A DNA stretch of 58,760 nt from a virus. Position numbers and translations under genes: made by a program. Below the pieces are notes generated by a model. The model ran no database searches and was not told the DNA's origin. It saw nothing but the letters and a program-made list of their open reading frames with translations. Positions 16,380 through 26,347 of this stretch are shown here, piece by piece; the stretch's first letter is position 1, and each line of letters starts with the position of its first letter. The stretch lies in IMG/VR virus record IMGVR_UViG_3300025127_000039, positions 1 through 58,760 of that record; one strand, 5' to 3'.

Positions 16380-18529
16380 TGCCTATGAAAGCTTTAAAAT
16401 TTAAACCTGGCATAGTATCTGATGTTACATCTTATAGTGCAGAAGGTGGTTTTGTTGATGGTGATAAAGTAAGGTTTAGATTTGGTTTTCCAGAGAAGTT
16501 TGGTGGTTGGGAAAAATATAGTCAGAACACATATTTAGGTAGTGCTAGAAGATTACATAACTGGGTAGCTCTTGATGGCTCTGATTTTATGGGTATTGGC
16601 ACACATCTTAAATACTACATAGAAGAGGGTCAAACTTTTAACGATATTACACCAATAAGAGTTACTACAGGTATAGGTGATGTAACCTTTTCTGCGACAA
16701 ACGGATCTACAACAATAACTGTGACAGATCCAGCACATGGTGCAAATGAAAAAGACTTCGTAACCTTCTCTGGTGCAACAACTTTAGGTGGTACAATAAC
16801 TGCTACAATACTTAACGCAGAGTTTCAAATCGCATCTATTATAAGTTCTAACGCTTACACAATCACATCAAGTGTAGCAGCTAATTCATCTGATACTGGT
16901 AATGGTGGATCTAGCGTTGTAGGTGCATACCAGTTGAATGTTGGATTAGATGTAACAGTCGGTGGTACTGGTTGGGGTGCAGGTCAGTGGAGTGGTACAA
17001 CCTCTGGTGCTTTGGCAACACAACTTAATGAAGCTTTAGACGCAAGTGAAACTGCAATAGATGTAGACAGTGCAACAGGGATCACAGCCGGTGATCTAAT
17101 ACTAATAGAAGAAGAACTGATTACGGTTGGCACAATAAGTTCTAATACTTTAGGCACTGGTGGAGGTCCATCAACCAGAGGTGCAAGTGGTACGGATGCA
17201 GCCACACATGCAGACAACACTCTTGTAAGATTAGCAACTGGCAATGTAGACTCTGCCAATGACTTTGTTGGATGGGGTAATGCAGCAAGTGTCACGACTC
17301 CTGGAGCACAGATTAGATTGTGGTCACATGATAATTTTGGTGAAGATATTATTATAAACCCAAGAGATGGTGGATTATTTTACTGGGATAAAACAAATGG
17401 TTTAGGCAACAGAGCCGTAGAACTTAGTGCGACAAGCACATATTCTGGAGAAACAAGTGTGCCTACTATTGCTAAACAAGTTCTTGTATCAGACCAAGAC
17501 AGACATGTTATCGTGTTTGGTTGTGATGGATTAGGTGCAAATTCGTCTGCTACACAAGGGAATGGGGTACAAGATCCTTTGTTAATACGTTTCTCCTCAC
17601 AAGAAAACCCAGTGGATTTTTTCCCAACTGCAACGAATACAGCAGGTGATTTAAGGTTAGGTGGTGGATCTACCTTCGTACAAGCTGTTGAAACAAAACA
17701 ACAGATACTCGTCTTCACTAATAAAACACTACACGCTATGAAGTTCATAGGTCCACCATTTACTTTTGGTTTGCAAGAATTATCTAAGAACATAACCATT
17801 ATGAGTCCTTTTTCTGCTATAGCAGTTGAAGATGCAGTGTTTTGGATGGGTGTAGATACGTTCTACGTTTATTCTGGTGGTCAAACAATACAATTACCAT
17901 GCACAGTAAAAGACAAAGTATTTTTAGATTTTAATTTTGAGGAGCGTGATAAAGTTCATGTTGGTTTAAATTCTGAATTTGGTGAGATATTATGGTTTTA
18001 TCCATCATCTGCTGGCACAGAAATTGATAAGTATGTTGCATATAATTATATAGAAAAAATTTGGTATTATGGCACTTTGGCAAGACAAGCATGGCTTGAC
18101 AGAGGTATAAGAAACTTACCACAAGCTACTGGTAATCAGTATCTTTACAATCATGAAGTAGGATTTGATGATGATGGATCTGCCATGACATCGTTTATTG
18201 AATCTGCATCTATTGATATAGGAGATGGCGACAAGTTTGTGTCTTTGAAACAAGTTATACCAGATATTACATTTAACGGATCTACTAGCGTCAATCCAGA
18301 TGTGTCTTTCACAATGAAATCAAGAAACAACCCTGGTGCTAATTTTAATCAAACTACAGAGAATACAACACAAAGATCTGCGACTAGTCCAGTAGAACAA
18401 TTTACACAAAAGTTAGATTATCGTTTACGAGGAAGGTCTTTTGCTTTAAGGATAGATTCCACATCACTAGGAACAAAATATAAATTAGGTACGCCAAGAG
18501 TTGATGTTAGGGAGGATGGTAGACGCTAA
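16379..18529 (+). CDS. P22 gp10-like DNA-stabilisation / tail hub protein
   Basis: A 716-residue protein. Its N-terminus (KFKPGIVSDVTSYSAEGGFV, then KVRFRFGFPEKFGGWEKY) is the classic opening of the P22 gp10-like family, which forms the tail hub that plugs the portal after packaging. Long beta-rich repeats occupy residues 100-500, with DPLLIRFSSQENPVDFFPT and FTNKTLHAMKFIGPPFTFG as further conserved blocks. With the gp4-like gene and the P22-type portal it points to a short-tailed virion. Confidence 0.85.
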   Translation: MPMKALKFKPGIVSDVTSYSAEGGFVDGDKVRFRFGFPEKFGGWEKYSQNTYLGSARRLHNWVALDGSDFMGIGTHLKYYIEEGQTFNDITPIRVTTGIGDVTFSATNGSTTITVTDPAHGANEKDFVTFSGATTLGGTITATILNAEFQIASIISSNAYTITSSVAANSSDTGNGGSSVVGAYQLNVGLDVTVGGTGWGAGQWSGTTSGALATQLNEALDASETAIDVDSATGITAGDLILIEEELITVGTISSNTLGTGGGPSTRGASGTDAATHADNTLVRLATGNVDSANDFVGWGNAASVTTPGAQIRLWSHDNFGEDIIINPRDGGLFYWDKTNGLGNRAVELSATSTYSGETSVPTIAKQVLVSDQDRHVIVFGCDGLGANSSATQGNGVQDPLLIRFSSQENPVDFFPTATNTAGDLRLGGGSTFVQAVETKQQILVFTNKTLHAMKFIGPPFTFGLQELSKNITIMSPFSAIAVEDAVFWMGVDTFYVYSGGQTIQLPCTVKDKVFLDFNFEERDKVHVGLNSEFGEILWFYPSSAGTEIDKYVAYNYIEKIWYYGTLARQAWLDRGIRNLPQATGNQYLYNHEVGFDDDGSAMTSFIESASIDIGDGDKFVSLKQVIPDITFNGSTSVNPDVSFTMKSRNNPGANFNQTTENTTQRSATSPVEQFTQKLDYRLRGRSFALRIDSTSLGTKYKLGTPRVDVREDGRR

Positions 18530-18918
18530 TGCTTATAACCAGTATTCCACAATATATTCAAGGTATTACAAATGCAAAGGTAGATTTAACCACAACAGAT
18601 CTTACAACTTTGTTTACAGTTCCTAGTGATGCCGACTTTAACGCAGCCGTTGTGAGTTCTATTTTAGTTGCTGAAGATAGTGGAAATGCTGATACAATAA
18701 CAGTCACACTCGTAAGTGGGAGTGATACATTTGTACTATTTAAAGTTAAAGCAGTAGGAGCGAACACAACAGTTGAGTTGCTTACAAGAGATCTAATATT
18801 GCAAAGTGGTGAGATATTAAAGGTGCAAGCGGCAACGGCAAATAGATTACACGTTGTAGCTAGTATTCAAGAATTATCTAAAACAAGAGTAACAACAAGT
18901 GCATTGTCAAGAATTTAA
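18529..18918 (+). CDS. Small structural beta protein
   Basis: A 129-residue protein with alternating beta strands (TLFTVPSDADFNAAVVSSIL, then DTITVTLVSGSDTFVLFKV) and a short C-terminal helix. Similar proteins accompany tail hub genes and are often called tail or capsid accessory proteins. It starts in a TAATG overlap with the gp10-like gene and ends before a 43-nt gap. Confidence 0.6.
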   Translation: MLITSIPQYIQGITNAKVDLTTTDLTTLFTVPSDADFNAAVVSSILVAEDSGNADTITVTLVSGSDTFVLFKVKAVGANTTVELLTRDLILQSGEILKVQAATANRLHVVASIQELSKTRVTTSALSRI

Positions 18919-18961
18919 AAGGTATATAGACGTATTTATTAAATTAAGGTAAGATAACTTC

Positions 18962-19801
18962 ATGAGTATAGGTAGATTTTTAAAACAAATAGCACCAATA
19001 GCTTTAACTGCCGTTGCAGGACCTGCTATAGGGCAAGGATTAGGTGCTTTGTTTGGGCCTGCAGCAAAAACTGCTCTTGCTAATAATCCATTTTTAGTAA
19101 GGACTGGTCTTGGATTTTTAGGATCTAAAGCTTCTGGTCGTAAATCCAAAGATGCTTTAAGAGATGCCTTAATAACTGGTGCAGTTGGATCGGCATTTGA
19201 TAGTTTTACTGGACCCGAAAATGTTGCTTCAGATGTTGCAAATCAACAGAACATAAGAAAATCTTTAGATCAAGGAGTTTCTCGTAATCAAGCCATAGAT
19301 CAAGTTGTTAAAAACACTAAACCACCAGTTGAAAAAGCATTAGAAAATGTTAAAGGTAGTGCACCTAGAACCTTTGCTGGTGAATTGTTAAAAGCCGGTG
19401 GTATAGGCGATGATAATTTATTGGCAAGATTGTTGAATACAAGAGTTGGAGAGGGATTAACTGCCGGACTAATAGCACAATTATTAGCTGGAGATGATGA
19501 TGAAGAAAGACCTCGTGAGTTTGAGCAAAGACCATTTGGATTTGGTGGGCCTGGAGGTAGATTAGGTGGAATTAGATTTGCAGCAGATGGTGGACTAAGT
19601 GATCCTATGAGTTTCCCAAGACGTAATGGTGGCATAGATCCATCAGAAGGCTCTGGTACAAAAGATGATGTTCCGGCAATGTTAATGGCTGGTGAGTTCG
19701 TTCTAACAAAAGATGCAGTAAAAGGCTTGGGTGATGGAAACCAAAGAAAAGGCATACAAAGAGCATATGACATGATGGATAAATTAGAAGCGAGGGCGTA
19801 A
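18962..19801 (+). CDS. Putative internal virion protein
   Basis: A 279-residue protein. It has an N-terminal small-residue hydrophobic region (IALTAVAGPAIGQGLGALFG) and a C-terminal block SGTKDDVPAMLMAGEFVLTK followed by GIQRAYDMMDKLEAR. I recognise that block at the ends of many marine phage virion proteins. The hydrophobic Gly/Ala stretch fits a membrane-interacting ejection protein. It opens the ejection-protein cluster. Role inferred from composition and order. Confidence 0.65.
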   Translation: MSIGRFLKQIAPIALTAVAGPAIGQGLGALFGPAAKTALANNPFLVRTGLGFLGSKASGRKSKDALRDALITGAVGSAFDSFTGPENVASDVANQQNIRKSLDQGVSRNQAIDQVVKNTKPPVEKALENVKGSAPRTFAGELLKAGGIGDDNLLARLLNTRVGEGLTAGLIAQLLAGDDDEERPREFEQRPFGFGGPGGRLGGIRFAADGGLSDPMSFPRRNGGIDPSEGSGTKDDVPAMLMAGEFVLTKDAVKGLGDGNQRKGIQRAYDMMDKLEARA

Positions 19802-20730
19802 TGGCAAACGGATCAGTAACATATGAAAATATACAAAGATTACCGCCTTTTTTAGAGGGTCTGCAAAAAAGATTATTACAAACTGCATTTGGTGAGTTTG
19901 ATGGTGCAGATCAAACAACACCGGGCCTTTTAGATACTCCGTTAGGTTTGCCGGGCATACAGATTGCTGGTGCAGATCCCTTAACAACAAGGGCAACAGA
20001 GTTAGGCGAACAAATGGTTGGCACTGCCACGCCATTTATTGAGGGTGCAAGAGATCAGTCTTTAGCCGCACAACAAGCAATAACAAGTGGTTTGGGATTT
20101 CTACAACCAGACTCTATACAAAAATTTCAAAATCCTTTTCAAGATCAAGTTATTGATGTTGCGATGCGAGAGCTTGACAGACAAGCAGATATGCAGAGAG
20201 CAGGTGCTAGAGCACAAGCAATACAATCTGGAGCGTTTGGTGGATCAAGAGAGGCAGTAAGACAAGCAGAGGCAGACAGAGGACTACAACAAGTTAAAGC
20301 AGATACATTGTCTAAACTTTTATCAAGTGGCTTTGGACAAGCATTGAAAGCATCACAAGAAGCAGGAAGATTGTCTGGTGGTCTTGGACAAGCTTTTGGA
20401 ACTTTAGCTGGTCAAACAAGTGATGTTGGGCGTTTACAACAAGCTTTAGGTCAAGCAGACATATCACAATTAACACAATTGGGTGCGTTAAGGCAAAGAC
20501 AACAACAAGCAGAATTAGATGCTAACAGAGCAAATTTATTGCAACAATCACAAGAACCTTTTACTAGATTACAATTAGGACAAAATTTACTACAAGGTAT
20601 GCCTAGTGCAAGTATTCCATCAACATTTACACAAGCCACACAACCTGCTGCTAACCCATTTTTACAAGGAATAGGAGCCTATACAACATTAGCACAGATT
20701 GCACCTTCTGGTACAACTGCAAATAAATAG
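19801..20730 (+). CDS. Putative internal virion / DNA ejection protein
   Basis: A 309-residue protein, Gln/Ala-rich and helical. The block NPFQDQVIDVAMRELDRQAD, then GARAQAIQSGAFGGSREAVR, is a signature I know from podovirus internal or ejection proteins. Long amphipathic helices with glutamine runs follow (residues 170-270). It overlaps both neighbours closely and lies between two other candidate ejection proteins. Confidence 0.7.
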   Translation: MANGSVTYENIQRLPPFLEGLQKRLLQTAFGEFDGADQTTPGLLDTPLGLPGIQIAGADPLTTRATELGEQMVGTATPFIEGARDQSLAAQQAITSGLGFLQPDSIQKFQNPFQDQVIDVAMRELDRQADMQRAGARAQAIQSGAFGGSREAVRQAEADRGLQQVKADTLSKLLSSGFGQALKASQEAGRLSGGLGQAFGTLAGQTSDVGRLQQALGQADISQLTQLGALRQRQQQAELDANRANLLQQSQEPFTRLQLGQNLLQGMPSASIPSTFTQATQPAANPFLQGIGAYTTLAQIAPSGTTANK

Positions 20731-20739
20731 AGGTCAAAT

Positions 20740-22689
20740 ATGGCACCAAAACAACTTAGAAGAGGCTTAAATATTGGAGATACAGATGCTTTATTACAAG
20801 CTTTAGGTCGTCCAAAAACTTTTTCTGAAATCATGAAACAATATGATTTAGGGTTGCAAGGCAAAGGACCTTTAAAAGACAAATTCATTCCGCCAATAGG
20901 TCAAATTCAACCATCTGCTGGTGAAGGAAAAATCACATCACTATTCAGAAACTTAGGCAATGTTGGTTTAGGTGCTTTAGATCAAATTAGAGGTGGTGCA
21001 GGTATAATATCTGCTTTTACTGATCCAACTGGTAACATAATAGGTGATTATCTTAATCAAGAATCAGAAGCAGGCTTTCAACAAAGATTAAAAGAAAGAG
21101 ATAGGACAAAAGATCCAACTGGATCAGAGTTATTTCTGCCAGAAGGTCAAGAGCAAGCACGATTAAAAGGTAATGTTGGTGCAAAAAGCATGGCAGATGT
21201 ACCCGGAATGGATATATTCACACAAGCGGGTCAAGACGCACTGGGTGCATCGGCAGCTAAAGCAATACAAGAAACTTTAGGTAAAAATGTTGGAGATCCT
21301 AGTGCTTTTGGTGCAGGTGATTTCGCAGATACAGAAACAGTGCAAAAAGTACAAGAACAAGTTGACAAACAAAACATTGATACCTCTGCACCAGATAGTG
21401 ATATTGATTATACAGACTCAGTTGACGATGCAGATTTAGAAACTGCTACAGAAACTGGAATTGAAGGTGCTAATACTGCAGCTAAAAAAGCAACTGTTAA
21501 GGCTTTAGATGAGTTTTTAAAAGATGCGAGACCAGGTGTTAAACCTAAAACTTTTGATGAATATATTAATGAGTTTGGTGAGGCTACTGGTTTAGATATT
21601 TCTGGAGAGGCAGACACAAAACAAGCACTTATGTCTTTTGGTGCTGCCTTGATGCAAAATAGGGCAGGAAAAGGTTTTAACATTAGCAACATACTTAGTT
21701 CTGTTGGCGAGGCCACAGAGGCTGCAATGCCAGACTTTAGAAAGGCAGTTGCCGAGGCAAAAGCAATTAGAGCTAAAGCCGGTGCCTTTGCTTTAAGTAA
21801 ACGTGATGAAGATCAAAAGAAAGCAATGGATAGGCGTTCATATGTAGTTATTCCAAAAGCCGGAGGTTTAGCAAACAGCATACTGCAAAACACAGGAAGA
21901 TTTGCAAGACTTAACAGTTATGAACTCAACAGTCTTATGAATAGTGCAGATTTTAACGAACAATTTGAAGTAATAGATTCTGCTGTATATACGGACATGA
22001 CTAAATCTTTAATTACCGCACAAGGTAAGAACAAAACTTTCCTTGAAAAACCTAAAAGCACACCTTTATTTAGCGGTTCAGATATTAAAATTGACGTGTT
22101 TTATGCTAATCCAAATGTAGCAGATGCTGGCACAAAACCAAGATTAGCTAGTGATCCAAAAAATGCTTTGGCAGCAATACAAAAAATGGAAATAGGTTTA
22201 AAAAGAGGTGAAGATAAGTTTAAAGAAATAGCTAAATTATTACAAGTTACAGATATAACTGGACCAGACCAAATTAGGTCATTTGGAGTGCAACTAGCTA
22301 GATCATTTGGTTTAAAACTAGGTGATGGTCCAGATCCGGTAAAACAAATTAAAGTATTACTAACTGATTTGAAAGCTAGAAATGCAGCAGAAATATTGGG
22401 TGAAAGTGGTAAAACAATTTCAGATAATGATAGAAAATTAGTGGCTGATATTGTTGGAGACATTGACGTATTTGATGGTGATATTGATTTATTAAAAATA
22501 AAGTTAAGAAGACTTTATGATGCTGTTATAAACGCTAGAAGAGATGATATTAACGAGGCATATACTGTTCTAGGTAATGCAGGTGTACAAATAAATAGAG
22601 GTGGCACGGCAACTGGCGGCACCGCGTTTGAAAAAGTAGAAGATGAAGGTGGCGTTTTGTATAGAAGAATTAGACCACAGGCGACATAA
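20740..22689 (+). CDS. Large putative internal virion protein
   Basis: A 649-residue protein. The N-terminal 130 residues resemble those of the protein encoded just downstream of the HTH gene (RRGLNIGDTDALLQALGRPK, and in both a GRPxxFxEM/I-type motif). The middle is acidic and disordered (D/E/T-rich, residues 190-260). The rest is charged and helical, including LRRLYDAVINARRDDINEAY. It is probably packaged with DNA and ejected. Family not recognised by name. Confidence 0.6.
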   Translation: MAPKQLRRGLNIGDTDALLQALGRPKTFSEIMKQYDLGLQGKGPLKDKFIPPIGQIQPSAGEGKITSLFRNLGNVGLGALDQIRGGAGIISAFTDPTGNIIGDYLNQESEAGFQQRLKERDRTKDPTGSELFLPEGQEQARLKGNVGAKSMADVPGMDIFTQAGQDALGASAAKAIQETLGKNVGDPSAFGAGDFADTETVQKVQEQVDKQNIDTSAPDSDIDYTDSVDDADLETATETGIEGANTAAKKATVKALDEFLKDARPGVKPKTFDEYINEFGEATGLDISGEADTKQALMSFGAALMQNRAGKGFNISNILSSVGEATEAAMPDFRKAVAEAKAIRAKAGAFALSKRDEDQKKAMDRRSYVVIPKAGGLANSILQNTGRFARLNSYELNSLMNSADFNEQFEVIDSAVYTDMTKSLITAQGKNKTFLEKPKSTPLFSGSDIKIDVFYANPNVADAGTKPRLASDPKNALAAIQKMEIGLKRGEDKFKEIAKLLQVTDITGPDQIRSFGVQLARSFGLKLGDGPDPVKQIKVLLTDLKARNAAEILGESGKTISDNDRKLVADIVGDIDVFDGDIDLLKIKLRRLYDAVINARRDDINEAYTVLGNAGVQINRGGTATGGTAFEKVEDEGGVLYRRIRPQAT

Positions 22690-25600
22690 TGGGTATAATT
22701 AGAGTAGAAACACCTCAAGGTATAATTAGGGTTGAAATTGAGGGTAATGAGCCGACTCAAGAAGAGTTAGCAGCTATAGATCAACAATTCTCCCCTCAAC
22801 AAAAATCAAGAAGTTTTGATGATTTATTAGAAGAGGCTAAGAAAACTACTCCCACTGTGCAAGGTCAACCAACACAAGCGAACTTTAATACAGAAAGTGG
22901 CATACAAGATGCTGGTCTAAGGTCGGCATTATCTTTAGCAGAAAATAAGGCAGAAGAAGAGGCTATACTTTCCAAACAAGGATTTTCAACAGAAGATTAT
23001 ATAAGAGATAATAGAGGTAGATTAGCATTAACACCAAGTGGTGCGGCTAAAGTTGGTGTGCAAACAGATAAAAATGTTCTTATTGATGAAGAAGGATTTA
23101 GTAGGAATGATTTATCTGATTTAGCCGGTATATTGCCAGAGTTAGCAGGTGGTGTTACTGGTGCAATCAAAGGTGCAACAATTGGAACTGGATTTGCACC
23201 GGGGTTTGGAACATTATTAGGTGGTGCAATAGGTGCCTTTGTTGGTGGTGGTGGTGGATCTCTTGCAGAGGAAGCTATAGAAGGAATTGCAGGAGTTTCA
23301 AAACAAACCGCAGGTGACATAGCTACAGATGCGGCAATAGAAGGTGGTATAGCTGCCGCTGGTGAACTGTTGTTTGGCATACCAATATTAGCTTACCGAG
23401 CCGTAGCTCCATCTGGCAGAAAGTTTATACAAGAGGCAAGTAAAGAAGATTTAAGAATTACTGCAAAAGGTATTGAGAAAGGACTTGAACCTACAATAGC
23501 ACAGATAAAAGGCAGACCTATTGCAGCTAAGTTTCAACAATTACAAGAGAGTGTTCTTGGTGGATCTCCAAGAACACAAAGAATTGCAGAAGCTATGGAA
23601 AAAGAAGTTGGAGAACTTAATAAGTTTGTATCACAAGCCGCTACAGAGGGTAGTGAAAAGTCTGCTGGTGATTTGTTTTTAGAGTTTGAAAAAAAGTTTG
23701 GTAAAGAGTTAGCACAAAAACAAACCAAGGCGTATGGCTCTATAATGAACGCACTAAAAGAATCTGCTGATAATTTAGCAGGTGGATTAGAACGTAATCA
23801 ATTAATAGATGATAATATATTTAACTTTGTACAACAATCTGCAAAGAATTTTGAAGATACAATGTCACAACAATGGGCAACAATAAATGAAGTTATTGAA
23901 ACTGCTATTGGTGATACAAGAATACTACCAACTTCAACAATAAAAGAAGTAGCAGATTTAGCTGAAAAGAAATTTGCACAAGCAGGAACTGGTGATTTAG
24001 CTACGGCAGAGGGTCAACTAGGACTTAAATTAGCCGCAGATTTAAGAGCGTTAGGTGATAAATCATCTTTCACCGACGCATATCAATTAAGAAGAAAGCT
24101 TTGGGATTTAAAGAACGCACCTAAAACTGCTCAAGAAGTTGAACAAAAAGCTATAATTGATGGTTCTGTAAATTTAACTCAAGTTTGGGATGATGCAATA
24201 AACAAAGTTGATCGTCTGTTAGATAGCTCAAACATTGATTCTTTAACAAAAGAAATCACAGATCAGTTAGGTTCTGAAGCATTTAAGAAAATGCAAGTTG
24301 CTTCAAGTCTATTACCAAAAGCAAGAAAACAATTTAGAGAAGGCACTGCTCTATATAATGACATATCAAGAACTTTAGGATCTAAAGAACTTGTAGAACA
24401 AATGCGTAGTGGTGCGTTTAATATTAACAGACCGGGAGCGTTAACTGGTTTAACACAAAGAGTTTTAGGTACTGGTGGCAAACCCACAGGTTTAAATAGA
24501 TTAAAAAAAGCATTAGATGATACTCAATACAATCAAATTAAAACACAAATGGGTAAAGAGTGGTTACAAGGTGCTTTAAATAAAACTGGCTTTGATTCCA
24601 TTAAACCTACAAATTTTAAACCTAATGAGTTTATCAAAGCCTTAGATGATTTAGGTGACACTGGCGTAGAGTTATATGGCAGACAAAGATACAATCAATT
24701 AAAAACATTTGCTAAACAGTTTGAAGATTTAAAACTTACAAACATAGATTCAGATACAGTAAGCACATTAGTTAAACAAGGTTTAGACGCAGATGGCAAT
24801 GTTGCAACCGCACTTAGAAATTCAATAGAGCAACTACAAGAAACATCAAGACTTAGAACAAATAGTGTTTTTGCAAAAATCAGAAACAACAACTTAGATC
24901 CGGAAGAAGCATTAGATTTGGTTATGTCACCAGGTGCAACTCGTGGAGATTTAAAAGCAGTTATGAACTTTTATAAAGACAAGCCTGCTGAATTAAAGAC
25001 TATTAGAGGTGCATATGTTGAAAATATGCTTGATAACATTGGTGCAGTAACGAATGCAGATGGTATGAAGCAACTTGCTAAAAATATTAGAAGAGCAGAC
25101 AAAAGCAACAAATTAGATATTGTATTTCCAAACGCTGGCGATACGAAAGAAATTGCAGGTAACATAAGAGATTTTGGTAAAATACTAGAAAGAATATCGG
25201 CTAACATACCAAAAGGTGATTTAGTAGCTGCAGGTATTTTAGCTAATGTATTTAATAATGTTGGAAGAATTGCTAAAATGTTTGTTCTTGGTCAGTTGTT
25301 TACAGGTAAAAAGGCTATGAAAGAAATAGTAGAAGCATCAAAAAAGTTAGATGGCATACAAAGTCCAACTGTTGCAGATCAAAGGGCATTTTTGGAATCA
25401 GTATCTAATGCGTTTAGACCAGGGCAAGTAATAACACAATCTGTTGAAGAAAATGTAAGTGAAGCATCAGATCAAATACAATCAGTTGCAGAAAACACTG
25501 GTATTAATCAAGCAGTAAGAAATGTTGGTGCTAACACAATCAATCAATTACAAGGTATTCAAGCAGTCAATCCAAATACAAATGTTGGAAAAATAGATGT

Positions 25601-25721
25601 TACAAGTCCAGGCACTGGTGCGGCACTTGGTTTATCTCCTATAGATCAAGCCATAGCAGCTAGAAGAGGATCACCATTGACTGTACCAAAAGAACAATAT
25701 GGGAGTTTATTTAATCAATGA
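22689..25721 (+). CDS. Large putative ejection protein (about 1,010 residues)
   Basis: The longest gene here. Residues about 150-195 form a Gly/Ala-rich hydrophobic stretch (GGVTGAIKGATIGTGFAPGF and GGAIGAFVGGGGGSLAEEA), a likely membrane-inserting or channel-forming region. Long charged helices with coiled-coil character make up the rest. The C-terminus LGLSPIDQAIAARRG is a tail motif common in marine podovirus ejection proteins. Large size, helical composition and place just before the lysozyme gene fit an internal core protein that carries DNA across the envelope. Confidence 0.7.
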   Translation: MGIIRVETPQGIIRVEIEGNEPTQEELAAIDQQFSPQQKSRSFDDLLEEAKKTTPTVQGQPTQANFNTESGIQDAGLRSALSLAENKAEEEAILSKQGFSTEDYIRDNRGRLALTPSGAAKVGVQTDKNVLIDEEGFSRNDLSDLAGILPELAGGVTGAIKGATIGTGFAPGFGTLLGGAIGAFVGGGGGSLAEEAIEGIAGVSKQTAGDIATDAAIEGGIAAAGELLFGIPILAYRAVAPSGRKFIQEASKEDLRITAKGIEKGLEPTIAQIKGRPIAAKFQQLQESVLGGSPRTQRIAEAMEKEVGELNKFVSQAATEGSEKSAGDLFLEFEKKFGKELAQKQTKAYGSIMNALKESADNLAGGLERNQLIDDNIFNFVQQSAKNFEDTMSQQWATINEVIETAIGDTRILPTSTIKEVADLAEKKFAQAGTGDLATAEGQLGLKLAADLRALGDKSSFTDAYQLRRKLWDLKNAPKTAQEVEQKAIIDGSVNLTQVWDDAINKVDRLLDSSNIDSLTKEITDQLGSEAFKKMQVASSLLPKARKQFREGTALYNDISRTLGSKELVEQMRSGAFNINRPGALTGLTQRVLGTGGKPTGLNRLKKALDDTQYNQIKTQMGKEWLQGALNKTGFDSIKPTNFKPNEFIKALDDLGDTGVELYGRQRYNQLKTFAKQFEDLKLTNIDSDTVSTLVKQGLDADGNVATALRNSIEQLQETSRLRTNSVFAKIRNNNLDPEEALDLVMSPGATRGDLKAVMNFYKDKPAELKTIRGAYVENMLDNIGAVTNADGMKQLAKNIRRADKSNKLDIVFPNAGDTKEIAGNIRDFGKILERISANIPKGDLVAAGILANVFNNVGRIAKMFVLGQLFTGKKAMKEIVEASKKLDGIQSPTVADQRAFLESVSNAFRPGQVITQSVEENVSEASDQIQSVAENTGINQAVRNVGANTINQLQGIQAVNPNTNVGKIDVTSPGTGAALGLSPIDQAIAARRGSPLTVPKEQYGSLFNQ

Positions 25722-26167
25722 ACATAGAAGAGTTAAGAGAAGAAATTGCGAGAGACGAGGGCAGGGTGAATTCTGTGTATTTAGATCATTTGTCGCTGAA
25801 AACTGTTGGGATTGGGCATTTGGTCAATGAATGGGATGAAGAATATGATAAGCCAGTTGGCACACCAGTATCAGAAGAGCGTGTTAATGAGTTGTTTGAT
25901 AAGGATATAAAAGTAACAATATCAGAGTGCAAAGAATTATTTGACAACTTTGATGAGCTACCGGAAGAAGTACAAAAAATCTGTGCAAACATGATGTTCA
26001 ATATGGGTAGACCAAGATTAAGTGGATTCAAGAAATTTCGTGCAGCTATAGCGAACAACGATTGGGAAGAATGTGCAATTCAAATGGAAGACAGTCGTTG
26101 GCATAAACAGGTCACTAAAAGAGCGAATCGCCTAATTTCAAGAATGAGAGCGGTCGAGGGTACCTAG
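25718..26167 (+). CDS. T4-type lysozyme (GH24 endolysin)
   Basis: A 149-residue muramidase that cuts the MurNAc-GlcNAc bond in peptidoglycan. The catalytic triad of T4 lysozyme (Glu11, Asp20, Thr26) is matched by E14 (in RDEGR), D23 (in YLDH) and T29 (in KTVGIGHL). The downstream helices NMMFNMGRPRLSGFKKF and RANRLISRM are also typical. Length is close to T4 lysozyme (164). No signal peptide is seen, so it should need a holin. It starts in an ATGA overlap with the ejection-protein gene; its last 30 nt are antisense to the leftward gene. Confidence 0.93.
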   Translation: MNIEELREEIARDEGRVNSVYLDHLSLKTVGIGHLVNEWDEEYDKPVGTPVSEERVNELFDKDIKVTISECKELFDNFDELPEEVQKICANMMFNMGRPRLSGFKKFRAAIANNDWEECAIQMEDSRWHKQVTKRANRLISRMRAVEGT

Positions 26168-26335
26168 TCCTAACGTCTTGACGTTACTATTTAAATCTTG
26201 TTTTTCATATTCTATATCAACCATTAGTCCTATTTGCTGACGTATGTTTCTACGTTCTTTATCACATATAATTTTTAATTTATTGTAAGTTGATAGGTCT
26301 ATTCCTATTGACTTGAACTTTGATGTATCTGCCAT
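26138..26335 (-). CDS. Ribbon-helix-helix-like regulator (only leftward gene)
   Basis: A 65-residue protein on the minus strand with a good GGAGG ribosome site. The strand KSIGIDL (residues 8-14), then a helix (STYNKLKIICDKERRN) and a second helix (IRQQIGLMVDIEYEKQ), fit the ribbon-helix-helix (CopG/Arc) DNA-binding layout, which works as a dimer. Its stop overlaps the lysozyme gene on the other strand and its start lies only 12 nt from the divergent gene. Being the sole leftward gene at the boundary between late and replication genes, it is a candidate transcriptional switch. Confidence 0.65.
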   Translation of the reverse strand: MADTSKFKSIGIDLSTYNKLKIICDKERRNIRQQIGLMVDIEYEKQDLNSNVKTLGLGTLDRSHS

Positions 26336-26347
26336 TATACTACCTCC

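Noticed and set aside
26171-26186. 6-bp hairpin TAACGT/ACGTTA after the lysozyme gene as a terminator
   Set aside because: The stem is short, no adjacent T-run follows, and it lies in the coding sequence of the leftward gene.
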